Notes: generated from the sequence alone by a model not told the origin. A stretch of DNA of 25,923 nucleotides from Clostridia bacterium (GCA_018333845.1 JAGXSK010000187.1:1-25923); one strand, 5' to 3'. Counted from the first letter of the stretch, positions 1 through 7,939 are shown. Translations and numbers: made by a program.

Positions 1-1293
1 ATGCTGATGGCAGCAGCAAGGTTAAATCTGCCCACTATTATTGTTACTGGCGGACCAATGGAAACAGGAAGATACAAGGGCCAAAATGTAGACGTAAATA
101 CAATAGAAGTTGCAACAGGTGCATTTAAGGCTGGAAGGATTACCGAAGAAGAATTTAAAGAGATTGAGAATAGTGTTTGCCCTGGTCCAGGCTCTTGTCA
201 AATGATGGGAACGGCCAATACCATGTGCTGTTTAACTGAAGCTATAGGTTTATCCCTGCCAGGAAGTGCAGCTGTACCAGCGGTTGCAGCTAAACGATTG
301 GTAATTGCCAGAGAATCAGGAAGACAGATTATATCCCTGGTGGAAAAAGGTATTACTGCTGGACAAATTATAACTAAAGAATCAATAGAAAATGCAATTA
401 AGGTTGGACTTGCAATTGGTGGCTCTACAAATCTTGTACTGCATATTTTAGCACTAGCCCATGAAGCAGGAATTCAACTAGATATAGAAGAGTTTGACAG
501 TCTCAGCTTGAAAACGCCCTATATTGCTTCACTGGTCACTGCCAGTAAATATGATATGGTTGATTTTTATAGAGTGGGTGGGATACCTGCCGTTATGAAA
601 GAGCTGATGCCCCTTTTAAACAAACATTGTGTTACAATAACTGGATATTCAATGGAGACTAATATAAATAGCCTTAATCCACCTGAACCAGATGGCAAAG
701 TGATTAGAAGTTTAAAGAACCCATTTAAACCCACAGGAGGTTTAGCAGTGTTAAAAGGAAATCTGGCTCCAGGGACCGCTATAGCAAAACCAGCTGCTAT
801 ACCAGAAGATAGACTTGTTTGTTCTGGTCCTGCAAAAGTATTTGATGCAGAAGAGGACTTAATTGCAGCAATCCATGATGGGAAAATTAAACCAGGGGAT
901 ATTATAGTAGTTCGTTATGAAGGACCTAAAGGTGGACCAGGAATGAGAGAAATGTATACTCCACTAAAATTACTAGATGGATATGGACTGGCGGAAAGTG
1001 TATTTTTGATAACTGACGGAAGATTTAGTGGATCTAACAAGGGTGGATTCATAGGACACATATGTCCTGAAGCAGCTGAAGGTGGCCCAATAGCTCTGGT
1101 TAAGGATGGAGATATAATATCCATAGATATTAACCGGAGGAATATTACTCTTGAGGTGCCTGATGATGAAATAGAAATCCGCAGAGCCGGATGGACGAAA
1201 AAAGAACCTAAAGTAAAAAAAGGTTATCTCGCATTATACGCAAAAATAGTTAGCTCAGCAAATAAGGGTGCTATTTTAAGTTCAGCAGAATAA
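1..1293 (+). CDS. IlvD/Edd family dehydratase, 5' end missing
   Basis: This is the C-terminal 430 residues of a [Fe-S]-dependent dehydratase of the dihydroxy-acid/phosphogluconate dehydratase family. These enzymes remove water from a 2,3-dihydroxy acid to give a 2-keto-3-deoxy acid. The first methionine sits inside the family motif MLMAAARLNLP, so it is not the true start. Family members are about 550-570 residues, so roughly 120-130 residues lie upstream of the window. The cysteine loop CPGPGSCQMMGTANTM (residues 61-76) carries the cluster and metal region, and the C-terminal motif TDGRFSG is present. Biosynthetic IlvD and sugar-acid dehydratases share this fold. The neighbours here (aldolase, UxaA-type lyase, carboxylate transporter) favour a sugar-acid dehydratase, although an ilv operon at the other end of the window keeps true IlvD possible. 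Family call is firm; substrate is inference. Confidence 0.9.
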   Translation: MLMAAARLNLPTIIVTGGPMETGRYKGQNVDVNTIEVATGAFKAGRITEEEFKEIENSVCPGPGSCQMMGTANTMCCLTEAIGLSLPGSAAVPAVAAKRLVIARESGRQIISLVEKGITAGQIITKESIENAIKVGLAIGGSTNLVLHILALAHEAGIQLDIEEFDSLSLKTPYIASLVTASKYDMVDFYRVGGIPAVMKELMPLLNKHCVTITGYSMETNINSLNPPEPDGKVIRSLKNPFKPTGGLAVLKGNLAPGTAIAKPAAIPEDRLVCSGPAKVFDAEEDLIAAIHDGKIKPGDIIVVRYEGPKGGPGMREMYTPLKLLDGYGLAESVFLITDGRFSGSNKGGFIGHICPEAAEGGPIALVKDGDIISIDINRRNITLEVPDDEIEIRRAGWTKKEPKVKKGYLALYAKIVSSANKGAILSSAE

Positions 1294-1315
1294 GGAATAA
1301 GAAAGTGGTGATTAA

Positions 1316-2086
1316 ATGCTTTTTGATTTAATAAAAAGGTTTAAGAATAAACTTGAAACACAAACAGTTTATGGGCCGTTTTCAAAAACCAGCGACCCTG
1401 GTATAGTTGAAGCTGCTGGTTATGGGGGATTTGATTTTATAATAATTGATTTAGAACATGGACCAAATAATATACAATCAGCCCAAAATCTTATTAGGGC
1501 AGCTCAGGTATCAGGTATTTTCCCTATTATCAGGGTAAAAGAAAATTGTGTTAATATTATTGGAGAAGCTCTTGACATTGGTGCGGCAGGAATTCAGGTT
1601 CCTCAAGTATCAAAGCCTGAAGATGTACAAAGGATTATTAAATTGGCCAAATTTGCACCTCAAGGAATGAGAGGGGTTTGTCGATTTGTGCGGGCTGCAG
1701 AATATTCTTCTATGACAAGATTTGAGTATTTCGCTAACTCAAATGAAACATTAATAATAATTCAGTTGGAGGGCCAGGAAGCAATTGATAATTTGAAAGA
1801 CATAATGGATATGCCAGGTATAGACATCATATTCATAGGACCTTATGACTTATCACAATCTTTAGGACTATCTGGGCAGATAGACCATCCATTAGTAGAA
1901 GAAAAGATGAGCCAAATTATTGACCTATGCAAAGCAAAGGGTATTCATATAGGTACCTTTGTGGATAACTTAGAAAATGCCAAGAAATGGCGAATTGCTG
2001 GGGTAAAATATATTGCTTATTCGGTAGATATGGGTATATTTTATGAACAATGTAAAAATATTGTTGACGAATTAAAAGCGAATTGA
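1316..2086 (+). CDS. HpcH/HpaI-family 2-keto-3-deoxy-acid aldolase
   Basis: A 256-residue class II (metal-dependent) pyruvate aldolase, the usual length for this family. These enzymes cleave 2-keto-3-deoxy or 4-hydroxy-2-oxo acids to pyruvate plus an aldehyde. Visible signatures are IIDLEHGPNN with the catalytic His at residue 48, Arg73 in IIRV, a metal-ligand position at Glu152 (QLEGQEA) and the second ligand Asp178 in GPYDLS. The start follows a GGTGAT-type ribosome site 22 bases after the dehydratase stop, so the two are probably co-transcribed. Together they make a plausible dehydrate-then-cleave pair. Sequence alone cannot separate 4-hydroxy-2-oxoheptanedioate, 2-keto-3-deoxy-rhamnonate and 5-keto-4-deoxyglucarate aldolase activities. 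Confidence 0.88.
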   Translation: MLFDLIKRFKNKLETQTVYGPFSKTSDPGIVEAAGYGGFDFIIIDLEHGPNNIQSAQNLIRAAQVSGIFPIIRVKENCVNIIGEALDIGAAGIQVPQVSKPEDVQRIIKLAKFAPQGMRGVCRFVRAAEYSSMTRFEYFANSNETLIIIQLEGQEAIDNLKDIMDMPGIDIIFIGPYDLSQSLGLSGQIDHPLVEEKMSQIIDLCKAKGIHIGTFVDNLENAKKWRIAGVKYIAYSVDMGIFYEQCKNIVDELKAN

Positions 2087-2101
2087 TTAGGAGTTTTACT
2101 A

Positions 2102-3199
2102 ATGAATAATAATAAAAAACTGAGGCATATAGAATTCTGGTCAGGGGGAAAAATGAACAGGCCTTTATTTGGATTTAGTTTGGGTTCATATTTTCCTGCA
2201 AAAAGATATTTAGGTGCAGAAAAACTCTTGGTTGATGGTTTGCATGTTACTCCTGAAATGATAATAGTGGAAGATTTTTTAGACGATTATGAGAGAATGT
2301 ATAAAGAAACTATAGATGTGGAGCAGGATTTAACCCTGGTAGCCAGCCCGTATACCGGCATACCCTGGATGGAAGCCATATTAGGGTGTGAAATTATTGG
2401 TGGACAAAGTTCTTTTATTGCTGAACCTATGCATTTAAGTTGGGAGCAAATAGGAGATATAACATTTGATCCTGATAATTTGTGGGTTAAAAAATATATG
2501 GAGTTTATTGAAAAACTTATTATCTTATCTAAGGGAAGATTTCCAATAGGGCAGCCCATATTGCGGGGAGTTTCTGACATGATGTCCTGTCTTAGAGGGC
2601 ACGAGCAATTTGCTATAGACTATATACTATATCCTGACGAAAGCATAGTGCTTCAAAGCAAACTAACTAAATTCTACATTCAATTTATAAAATATCAGCA
2701 GGAATGGCTTAATGAATTTTCTGGCGGAACAGGTTTTGGCTTTTACAGCCTCTGGACTCCTGATAAAGCCATATGGTTTCAGGAAGATGCATGTGCTCTT
2801 CTTTCTCCTAAACTTTATGCCAAATATTTAAGAAAAGCAAATGAAGAAATTTCAAGGGTATATCCATTCAATTTAATTCATTTACATCCAGCTTCACTAT
2901 TTGCCCTTGATGAAATACTTACAATTGAAGAACTTAAAGTAATCCAGATAAATAAAGATGTGGGTGGACCAACAATAGAAGAATTGATACCATATTTCAT
3001 TAAGGTAGTAGAAAAAGGGAAAAGACTTTTGGTATGGGGAGATCTATCCTTGGATGAAGTGAAATTAATTTGCAGAAAAGTGCCCATGAAGGGTGTATGT
3101 CTGCATATAGTTGCAGAAGATACAAACATTGCTATAAATATAAGTATTTTTATAAATAAATATAGAAATAGTGACAATAATATGTACAATTGTATATAA
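2102..3199 (+). CDS. Uroporphyrinogen decarboxylase (UroD)-fold family protein
   Basis: This 365-residue protein resembles the UroD/MtaA/CmuA superfamily. That superfamily includes haem-pathway decarboxylases and zinc-dependent corrinoid or coenzyme M methyltransferases. The call rests on overall organisation: a conserved start RHIEFWSGGKMNRPLFGFS, an internal segment FWxQEDACALLSPKLY-like, and a C-terminal barrel strand pair ending in LLVWGDLS and GVCLHIVAED. The methyltransferase zinc motif His-X-Cys is not evident: the equivalent strand reads LIHLHPASLF. A strong ribosome site (AGGAG) precedes the ATG, 15 bases after the aldolase stop, so it belongs to the same operon. Distant UroD-like proteins of unknown role recur in clostridial catabolic clusters; no substrate is proposed here. 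Confidence 0.65.
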   Translation: MNNNKKLRHIEFWSGGKMNRPLFGFSLGSYFPAKRYLGAEKLLVDGLHVTPEMIIVEDFLDDYERMYKETIDVEQDLTLVASPYTGIPWMEAILGCEIIGGQSSFIAEPMHLSWEQIGDITFDPDNLWVKKYMEFIEKLIILSKGRFPIGQPILRGVSDMMSCLRGHEQFAIDYILYPDESIVLQSKLTKFYIQFIKYQQEWLNEFSGGTGFGFYSLWTPDKAIWFQEDACALLSPKLYAKYLRKANEEISRVYPFNLIHLHPASLFALDEILTIEELKVIQINKDVGGPTIEELIPYFIKVVEKGKRLLVWGDLSLDEVKLICRKVPMKGVCLHIVAEDTNIAINISIFINKYRNSDNNMYNCI

Positions 3200-3265
3200 G
3201 AAAAAGAACTAATTATGACTTTTAAGGAATGATATGGTCGGTTTAGTTAAAGGAGAACAGTATAA

Positions 3266-4045
3266 ATGGATGCAAAAAACCAAATTAATTCTGTAGCCAA
3301 GGCTTTATCAGTATTAGAGATAATAGGCAAGTCTGAGAAAGAACTTACACTCACGGAAATTGCAAGAATTCTTGATATGCACAAAAGTACGGTTTTTCGT
3401 TTGCTTTCAACTTTAGAAAATAACGGTTTCGTTACAAGAGATAACATTTCAGGTAAGTACAAATTAGGTCTAAAAATTTTACAACTTGCAGGAGAACTAT
3501 TAGAAAATATAGACTTGCGTAAAATTGCCAGACCAGTACTGGAAAGGCTTGTTGAAGATTGTAACGAGACAGTCCATCTAGTTGTATTGGACAAAAATTA
3601 TATAATTTATATTGATAAGGTTGAAAGCTGTAATACAATCCGGCTATATTCTCGTATTGGTGTCCAAGGTTTTGCCCATTCCACTTCGGCTGGCAAAGTA
3701 ATGTTAGCCTTTTTACCGGAGAGAAGATTAAAAAACCTGATTTTAGAAGCTGAACTGCCCAAGAGAACTCCTAACACTATAATTGACTATGAAGTATTAA
3801 TGGAACACCTGGCAATGGTAAGAAAGAAAGGATATGCTGTAGATGATATAGAAAATGAAGCAGGAGTAAGGTGTGTTGCAGCACCAGTTAGAAACCATCT
3901 TGGTCAGGTTGTTGCGGCAGTGAGCATTGCTGGTCCTAGTGAAAGAATGACCATTGATAGAATTGAGAATTCTTTATGTCATAAAGTTATGGAAGCTGCA
4001 GAAAAAATTTCCCGCCTCCTTGGATATAGCGTTCCCACTAATTAA
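3266..4045 (+). CDS. IclR-family transcriptional regulator
   Basis: A 259-residue regulator with the two-domain IclR layout. The N-terminal winged helix-turn-helix covers about residues 8-65 (VAKALSVLEIIGKSEKELTLTEIA, then HKSTVFRLLSTLENNGFV). The C-terminal effector-binding domain covers about residues 78-255, with the family signatures HSTSAGKVMLAF and RCVAAPVRNHLGQVVAAVSIAGP. IclR proteins bind small carboxylates and commonly control adjacent catabolic operons as repressors or activators. An AAAGGAGA ribosome site lies 9 bases before the ATG. The position between the dehydratase/aldolase genes and the UxaA pair suggests control of this cluster, with the ligand probably an intermediate of it. 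The gene's stop overlaps by a few bases the end of a minus-strand remnant. Confidence 0.93.
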   Translation: MDAKNQINSVAKALSVLEIIGKSEKELTLTEIARILDMHKSTVFRLLSTLENNGFVTRDNISGKYKLGLKILQLAGELLENIDLRKIARPVLERLVEDCNETVHLVVLDKNYIIYIDKVESCNTIRLYSRIGVQGFAHSTSAGKVMLAFLPERRLKNLILEAELPKRTPNTIIDYEVLMEHLAMVRKKGYAVDDIENEAGVRCVAAPVRNHLGQVVAAVSIAGPSERMTIDRIENSLCHKVMEAAEKISRLLGYSVPTN

Positions 4046-4169
4046 TCACCCCGAAACGGGAAATATTTACCCTGACATCAATGTATATATCAGCATAGGG
4101 GTAGTGTTCCCTCCAGTCAATTTCCTGGAAAGCTTGAAAGTATTTAGCCTGAAAATCTTTTGCCCAGTG
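4038..4169 (-). pseudogene. Possible remnant of a Ger(x)C-type germination protein C-terminus
   Basis: Reading the minus strand gives a 43-codon open stretch. It ends in a TAG stop that overlaps the iclR 3' end. Its tail, WREHYPYADIYIDVRVNISR followed by FGVIN, resembles the C-terminus of Ger(x)C (GerAC) spore germinant-receptor lipoproteins, which typically end with a W-x-E-x-F-P segment, alternating V/I strands and an R-x-G motif. Directly upstream in the same frame is a stop codon (4170-4172). A different minus frame is open further upstream (to about 4252), as expected of a decayed gene. No start or ribosome site belongs to it. The resemblance is short and was judged by eye, so this is tentative. 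Confidence 0.3.
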
Positions 4170-4280
4170 TCAGGGGGTCTGAATTGGCCTCCTGCATTTT
4201 TTATTACATAATACTTTTCCCCAACCTGACTAATGTAGTTCATGGCACTCATAATATTTTATTATTAAATTTGCTTATAG

Positions 4281-4430
4281 CAGCAGGAAAATGAAAAAAC
4301 ATGTAGAAATATAGCAAATGTAAAAGTGGTTGGACCACTGACCACAGACTTCTTACCAGTTCAAGTAGGGCCTTTTGAAATAGATGGTAAGCAGTGTGTC
4401 CCCGTACAATTAAAAAAGGAGGAGTATTAA
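4281..4430 (+). pseudogene. Unrecognised 49-codon open fragment before the UxaA SAF gene
   Basis: Between two stops lies an open frame of 49 codons. Its second half reads like protein (VVGPLTTDFLPVQVGPFEID, then GKQCVPVQLKKEEY). The first half has no ATG, and the only GTG (4326) has no ribosome site. Its TAA stop shares a base with the ATG of the next gene (TAATG), and its last codons contain that gene's AAGGAGG site. I do not recognise the family. It could be the 3' end of a deleted gene or a chance open frame. Together with the minus-strand remnant it fills the 384-base gap between iclR and the UxaA pair. Confidence 0.25.
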
Positions 4431-4753
4431 TGACCACAAAAATTGCCTGGGTGGTTGACGAAGCGAAAGACAACGTAGCAAACATTTTAAGTAACGATGT
4501 TAAAAAAGATATGGTTATTCCTGTAACTGTCAAGGGTGAAGAACTTCAAATTAAAGTATCTGCTGATATTCCCTATGGACATAAAGTTGCAATTAAACCA
4601 ATTAAAGCAGGAGATACCATTATAAAGTATGGCTTAAGCATTGGCAGGGCCATAGCAGATATTGCTGTTGGTGAACACGTTCATATTCATAACATAGAAC
4701 CACTAAGGGGCAGAGGAGACCTGGCGGCAAAAGAGAAAGGATGTGTATGTTAA
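4430..4753 (+). CDS. UxaA-family lyase, small SAF-domain subunit
   Basis: A 107-residue SAF-domain protein that corresponds to the N-terminal part of altronate/galactarate dehydratases, or to the small subunit of split enzymes such as (2R)-sulfolactate sulfo-lyase (SuyA). The start at 4430 is chosen because AAGGAGG lies 7 bases upstream; an in-frame ATG at 4394 has no such site. Motifs: DNVANIL near the N-terminus, the SAF core ADIPYGHKVAIKPIKAGDTI, and YGLSIGRAIADIAVGEHVHI leading to HNIEP. The stop overlaps the next ATG by one base (TAATG), so translation of the two subunits is probably coupled. It would form one enzyme with the next gene product, catalysing elimination from a 2-hydroxy-acid substrate. 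Confidence 0.85.
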   Translation: MTTKIAWVVDEAKDNVANILSNDVKKDMVIPVTVKGEELQIKVSADIPYGHKVAIKPIKAGDTIIKYGLSIGRAIADIAVGEHVHIHNIEPLRGRGDLAAKEKGCVC

Positions 4754-5925
4754 TGACTAAATGGTATGGATACTACAGACCAGACGGACAAGTGGGAGCA
4801 AGAAACTACTGTTTAATACTTTCTGCAACAGTTTATGCAAATAGTGTAGTGGAAAGGGTTGCCAACACAATAGAAGGAGCAATTCCCATTACACATGACC
4901 TTGGAAGATGTCAAACAATGTCTGATCTTAAATTGACCTTTGATATTTTATGCGGTCTAGCAAAGAATCCTAACGTAGGTGCAGTAGTTATAATAGACCA
5001 CTTTAGAGAAGCATACTGCAACATTGACGAGATGGGAGAAGAGATTGCAAAGTCTGGAAAACCAGTTTATGGAGTAAACATTAGAGAAGTAGGCGGAGCT
5101 ATAGAAGCTACCGCTGTGGCTACTCGTCAAGCCATGTATTTAACTCAAGAGCTATCAAAAATGAAGAGAGAAGAAGCAGACATAAGTCAATTCTTGCTGG
5201 GTTTAAACTGTGGAACATCAGATACCACCCAGGGTCTGTCAGCTAATCCTGCATTAGGATTTTGTTCAGACAGGATAGTAAGGGAAGGCGGAAGATCAAT
5301 ACTTGCAGAGTTTCCTGAACTCATGGGAGCAGAAGAATGGTTGACCTCCAAGGCAGTTTCACCCCAAATAGCCCAAAAAATTGTAGATGAAATTGCTTCT
5401 TATGAACAAAAGATTCTTGCTACAGGAGAAGATATTAGAGGTTCCCAGCCTACAGGAGACAACATAGTTGGTGGATTAAGCACCATAGAAGAAAAATCCC
5501 TGGGTGGAGCAAAGAAGAGTGGTTCCGCACCTATCATTGATGTTATAAGCAATGGACAGCCTGTATTAAACAAAACACCAGGCGTATATTTGATGAATAC
5601 TCCTGGCCATGGAGCCGAATCTATTACTTCCATTGCTGCTGGAGGAGCCCAGGCCATGGTATTTTGTACTGGCGGTGGACATACAATAGCCCAGCCAATC
5701 ATGCCAACAATCAAAGTTACCGGCAATGCTAATTCCTGGAGACAAATGAAAGACACAATGGATCTTGACCTAAGCGGCATTCTTGCTGGAGAAATTACTC
5801 TAGAACAAGCCGGCGATTTAATCTACAACGAACTAGTTGAAGTATTGTCAGGCAAATTAACTAAATGTGAAATTTTAAAAGAGCGTAGTGGATTTGGTAT
5901 CAGCAGGGCTGGTTTAAGTATCTAA
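4753..5925 (+). CDS. UxaA-family lyase, large catalytic subunit
   Basis: A 390-residue protein matching the C-terminal catalytic part of altronate/galactarate dehydratase (UxaA/GarD) and the large subunit of split forms such as SuyB. It opens with WYGYYRPDGQVGARNYCLIL, the usual entry to this domain. It carries HDLGRCQTMSD, the LNCGTSDTTQGLSANPALGF motif (many relatives read CGGSD here), a nucleophile-rich TPGHGAES segment and FCTGGGHT. Two in-frame ATGs (4741, 4747) precede the chosen one. ATG 4753 is preferred because AAAGGA lies about 11 bases upstream and it forms the TAATG overlap with the small subunit. The family uses a divalent metal, typically iron. Candidate substrates include altronate-like sugar acids and sulfolactate; the sequence does not decide between them. 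Confidence 0.85.
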   Translation: MTKWYGYYRPDGQVGARNYCLILSATVYANSVVERVANTIEGAIPITHDLGRCQTMSDLKLTFDILCGLAKNPNVGAVVIIDHFREAYCNIDEMGEEIAKSGKPVYGVNIREVGGAIEATAVATRQAMYLTQELSKMKREEADISQFLLGLNCGTSDTTQGLSANPALGFCSDRIVREGGRSILAEFPELMGAEEWLTSKAVSPQIAQKIVDEIASYEQKILATGEDIRGSQPTGDNIVGGLSTIEEKSLGGAKKSGSAPIIDVISNGQPVLNKTPGVYLMNTPGHGAESITSIAAGGAQAMVFCTGGGHTIAQPIMPTIKVTGNANSWRQMKDTMDLDLSGILAGEITLEQAGDLIYNELVEVLSGKLTKCEILKERSGFGISRAGLSI

Positions 5926-6031
5926 TTTCAGGCAGATTAATATGGAAATCATAAGAGAAACCATGGAATCCATACTGGGATTTTATAATGTTGGCTTAAA
6001 TATATAGTGTTTTGTAAAGTGAGGGTTTATT

Positions 6032-6772
6032 ATGAGGGTCGAGGCAAGGGCAATGTTTCAGCCAGTCAATGAAAAATCTGCCAACGTCTATGAAAAGGTA
6101 ATTGCTGAATTAAAAAAGGGCATAATGCATGGGGAATTAAAGCCAGGTGACAAGCTGCCTTCAGAAAGAGAATTGGCAGGTATGCTAGGTGTGAGCAGAA
6201 CATCACTTCGGGAGGCTTTAAGGCTTCTCGAGGTATCAGGAGTAGTAACAATAAAGCACGGGCAAGGAGTTTTTATAGCAAATAATGACCCTGATGAATA
6301 TATGAGAAAATTTATATCCCATATTTTTGTAGATGAAAAGAAAATTGAGGAGCTTTTTCAAATTAGAAAACTTATAGAAACTGAAGCAGCTGTATGGGCT
6401 TGTCAAAATGGGACAGATGAGCAGCTAAAAAAGATATATAACCTGGTCCAGGAGACTATATATATTCTAGATAATAGTTCCAAGGGAGATTTTTTAGCTG
6501 TGCTAGCAAAGCAGGATGGAAAGTTTCATCATCTTCTAGCAGAAGCAGCAAACAATAGTGTTTTAGGAAATATAATGGACAATCTGCTGGATTTACTGGC
6601 AGATTCAAGGGCCAGGGCTGCAAGTGTTAAAGGCAGACCCCAAAAATCCCTGCAAGAACACCTGAAGATTGCAGAGGCCTTGTTAGAGCGAGACGGAGAA
6701 AAAGCTAGAAGGGCCATGCTGGATCATCTAGAAGCTGTCGAAAGGGATGTTATTTTGGGACAAAAAAGATAA
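6032..6772 (+). CDS. GntR-family regulator, FadR/FCD subfamily
   Basis: A 246-residue regulator. An N-terminal winged helix (about residues 18-88) contains the GntR signature PGDKLPSERELAGMLGVSRT, then SLREALRLLEVSGVV. A C-terminal all-helical FCD ligand-binding domain (about 105-240) has His residues in KFHHLLAEAANN and LQEHLKIAEALL positioned like the family's metal ligands. FCD regulators usually repress sugar-acid, lactate or dicarboxylate genes and release DNA on binding the acid. The gene sits directly upstream of the transporter genes. A 24-bp perfect palindrome between it and tctC is an attractive operator. An alternative ATG at 6053 (MFQPVNEKS) is possible; 6032 is kept because GTGAGGG lies about 8 bases before it. 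Confidence 0.92.
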   Translation: MRVEARAMFQPVNEKSANVYEKVIAELKKGIMHGELKPGDKLPSERELAGMLGVSRTSLREALRLLEVSGVVTIKHGQGVFIANNDPDEYMRKFISHIFVDEKKIEELFQIRKLIETEAAVWACQNGTDEQLKKIYNLVQETIYILDNSSKGDFLAVLAKQDGKFHHLLAEAANNSVLGNIMDNLLDLLADSRARAASVKGRPQKSLQEHLKIAEALLERDGEKARRAMLDHLEAVERDVILGQKR

Positions 6773-6792
6773 TAATCTAAGTTTTAACCTTG

Positions 6793-6816
6793 TTTTAAAG
6801 GGTTAACCCTTTAAAA
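6793..6816. promoter_or_regulatory. 24-bp perfect palindrome upstream of tctC
   Basis: A gapless perfect inverted repeat centred on GGGTTAACCC, flanked by TTTTAAA on the left and TTTAAAA on the right. It lies 20 bases after the GntR stop and 31 bases before the tctC ATG. It could be an operator for the adjacent GntR or IclR regulator, or an RNA hairpin acting as a weak terminator or attenuator. With no loop and no long T-run it is a poor intrinsic terminator, so the operator reading is slightly favoured. Confidence 0.6.
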
Positions 6817-6847
6817 AATAAAAAGAGTATTAGGAGGAGGTTCATTA

Positions 6848-7870
6848 ATGCGTAAGGTTAAATTGCTAGGTTTATGTTTACTAGTTTTACTGTTGTCAAT
6901 GGCTTTAGTTGTTGGTTGTGGCGGAACTAAAGATGAAGGCAAAGCCCCTGAAGAGGGTAAGGACGCTCCAAAGGAAGTTACTGTAGATCCTAACTATCCG
7001 AGCAGCCCAATAACTTACTTGATTCCCTTTGATCCAGGTGGGCAGTCAGACATTGAAGCAAGAAGGCAGCAGCCATTACTTGAAAAAATTCTTGGTACTA
7101 GTATTATTGTAACTTACAAAGCTGGTGGTGGTGGAGCAGTAGGTTGGTCAGAGCTTGTTAATGCTAAACCAGATGCTTATCTAATTGCTGGTATCAATGT
7201 TCCACACATTATTCTGCAGCCAATATCCAGAGATAATGCTGGCTACAAAACTGAACAAATTGAACCAGTAGCATTTTTCCAAAGAACACCAGTTGGTCTT
7301 GCAGTACAAAAAGATAGTCCCTTTGACACATTGGAAGAATTCATTGAGTACGCAAAGGCAAATCCAGGTGCCATTACAGTGGGTGGTTCTGGAACATTTA
7401 CTGGACACCATATTGCAGCTATTGAGTTTGAAGCTTTAACTGGCGCAACCTTGACATACGTTCCCTTTACTGGAGCTGCGCCACAGATGCAGGCATTTTT
7501 AGGTGGACACGTTGCGGCAGTTATGGCTAACTCTGACGCCCTGGTTCAGTATGAAGACAGTATGAAAATATTAGCTTTTGGTGGTACCGAAAGGTTTGAA
7601 GCTCTTCCAGATGTTCCAACCTTTATTGAAAAGGGATATAATATGATTCCAAGTATTGACAGGGGTGTAGCAGTGCCTCCTGGGACACCTGAGGAGTACA
7701 AGAAAAAACTTTCTGATGCATTCATGGAAATAGCAAATGATGAAAACCTTAAAAAGCAAATGATTGAAGAGGGCTTTGTTCCTATTGCAATGGATATGTA
7801 TGAAGCCCAGGCATATCTAGATGAAATGACTAAAATTTATACTGAACTGTTGGAAAGCTTAAAAAATTAA
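6848..7870 (+). CDS. tctC: Tripartite tricarboxylate transporter substrate-binding lipoprotein (TctC family)
   Basis: A 340-residue extracytoplasmic solute receptor of the tripartite tricarboxylate transporter (TTT) family. The N-terminus is a lipoprotein signal: basic MRKVK, a hydrophobic stretch, then the lipobox VVGC with Cys24 as the lipid-anchored residue. A charged linker rich in K/E/D follows (residues 27-48). The mature domain begins NYPSSPITYLIPFDPGGQSD, the TctC ligand-binding entry, followed by GGGGAVGWSEL, which resembles the second ligand loop. Family members bind citrate, other carboxylates or related acids and hand them to the TctA/TctB membrane complex. A strong TAGGAGGAGG site precedes the ATG. 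The location after the sugar-acid genes and GntR regulator suggests the cluster's substrate as cargo. Confidence 0.95.
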   Translation: MRKVKLLGLCLLVLLLSMALVVGCGGTKDEGKAPEEGKDAPKEVTVDPNYPSSPITYLIPFDPGGQSDIEARRQQPLLEKILGTSIIVTYKAGGGGAVGWSELVNAKPDAYLIAGINVPHIILQPISRDNAGYKTEQIEPVAFFQRTPVGLAVQKDSPFDTLEEFIEYAKANPGAITVGGSGTFTGHHIAAIEFEALTGATLTYVPFTGAAPQMQAFLGGHVAAVMANSDALVQYEDSMKILAFGGTERFEALPDVPTFIEKGYNMIPSIDRGVAVPPGTPEEYKKKLSDAFMEIANDENLKKQMIEEGFVPIAMDMYEAQAYLDEMTKIYTELLESLKN

Positions 7871-7877
7871 GCAAAGG

Positions 7878-7907
7878 ATTTTCCCGGGCCATTAGGCTCG
7901 GGAAAAT
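7878..7907 (+). other. Intercistronic hairpin between tctC and tctA
   Basis: A 13-bp stem (ATTTTCCCGGGCC pairing with GGCTCGGGAAAAT, one G-U pair) with a four-base loop, starting 7 bases after the tctC stop. No T-run follows, so it is more likely an mRNA 3'-end stabiliser or a partial terminator. Such structures often raise the binding protein's level above that of the membrane subunits in transporter operons. Confidence 0.6.
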
Positions 7908-7939
7908 TAACTATTCTTGAAAGGAGATGACGTAAAGAA

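Noticed and set aside
915..1124. Minus-strand open frame inside the dehydratase gene
   Set aside because: It lies opposite a strongly conserved enzyme and has no ribosome site or recognisable content.
4249..4533. Minus-strand hydrophobic frame across the UxaA small-subunit start
   Set aside because: It overlaps the real gene and its ribosome site, and its hydrophobic composition is a reading-frame artefact.
5400..5780. Long minus-strand frame within the UxaA catalytic gene
   Set aside because: It is a complement of the conserved TPGHG/GGGHT region and has no independent signals.
5942..6007. 21-codon frame between the UxaA large subunit and the GntR gene
   Set aside because: It has no ribosome site and is too short to support without homology.
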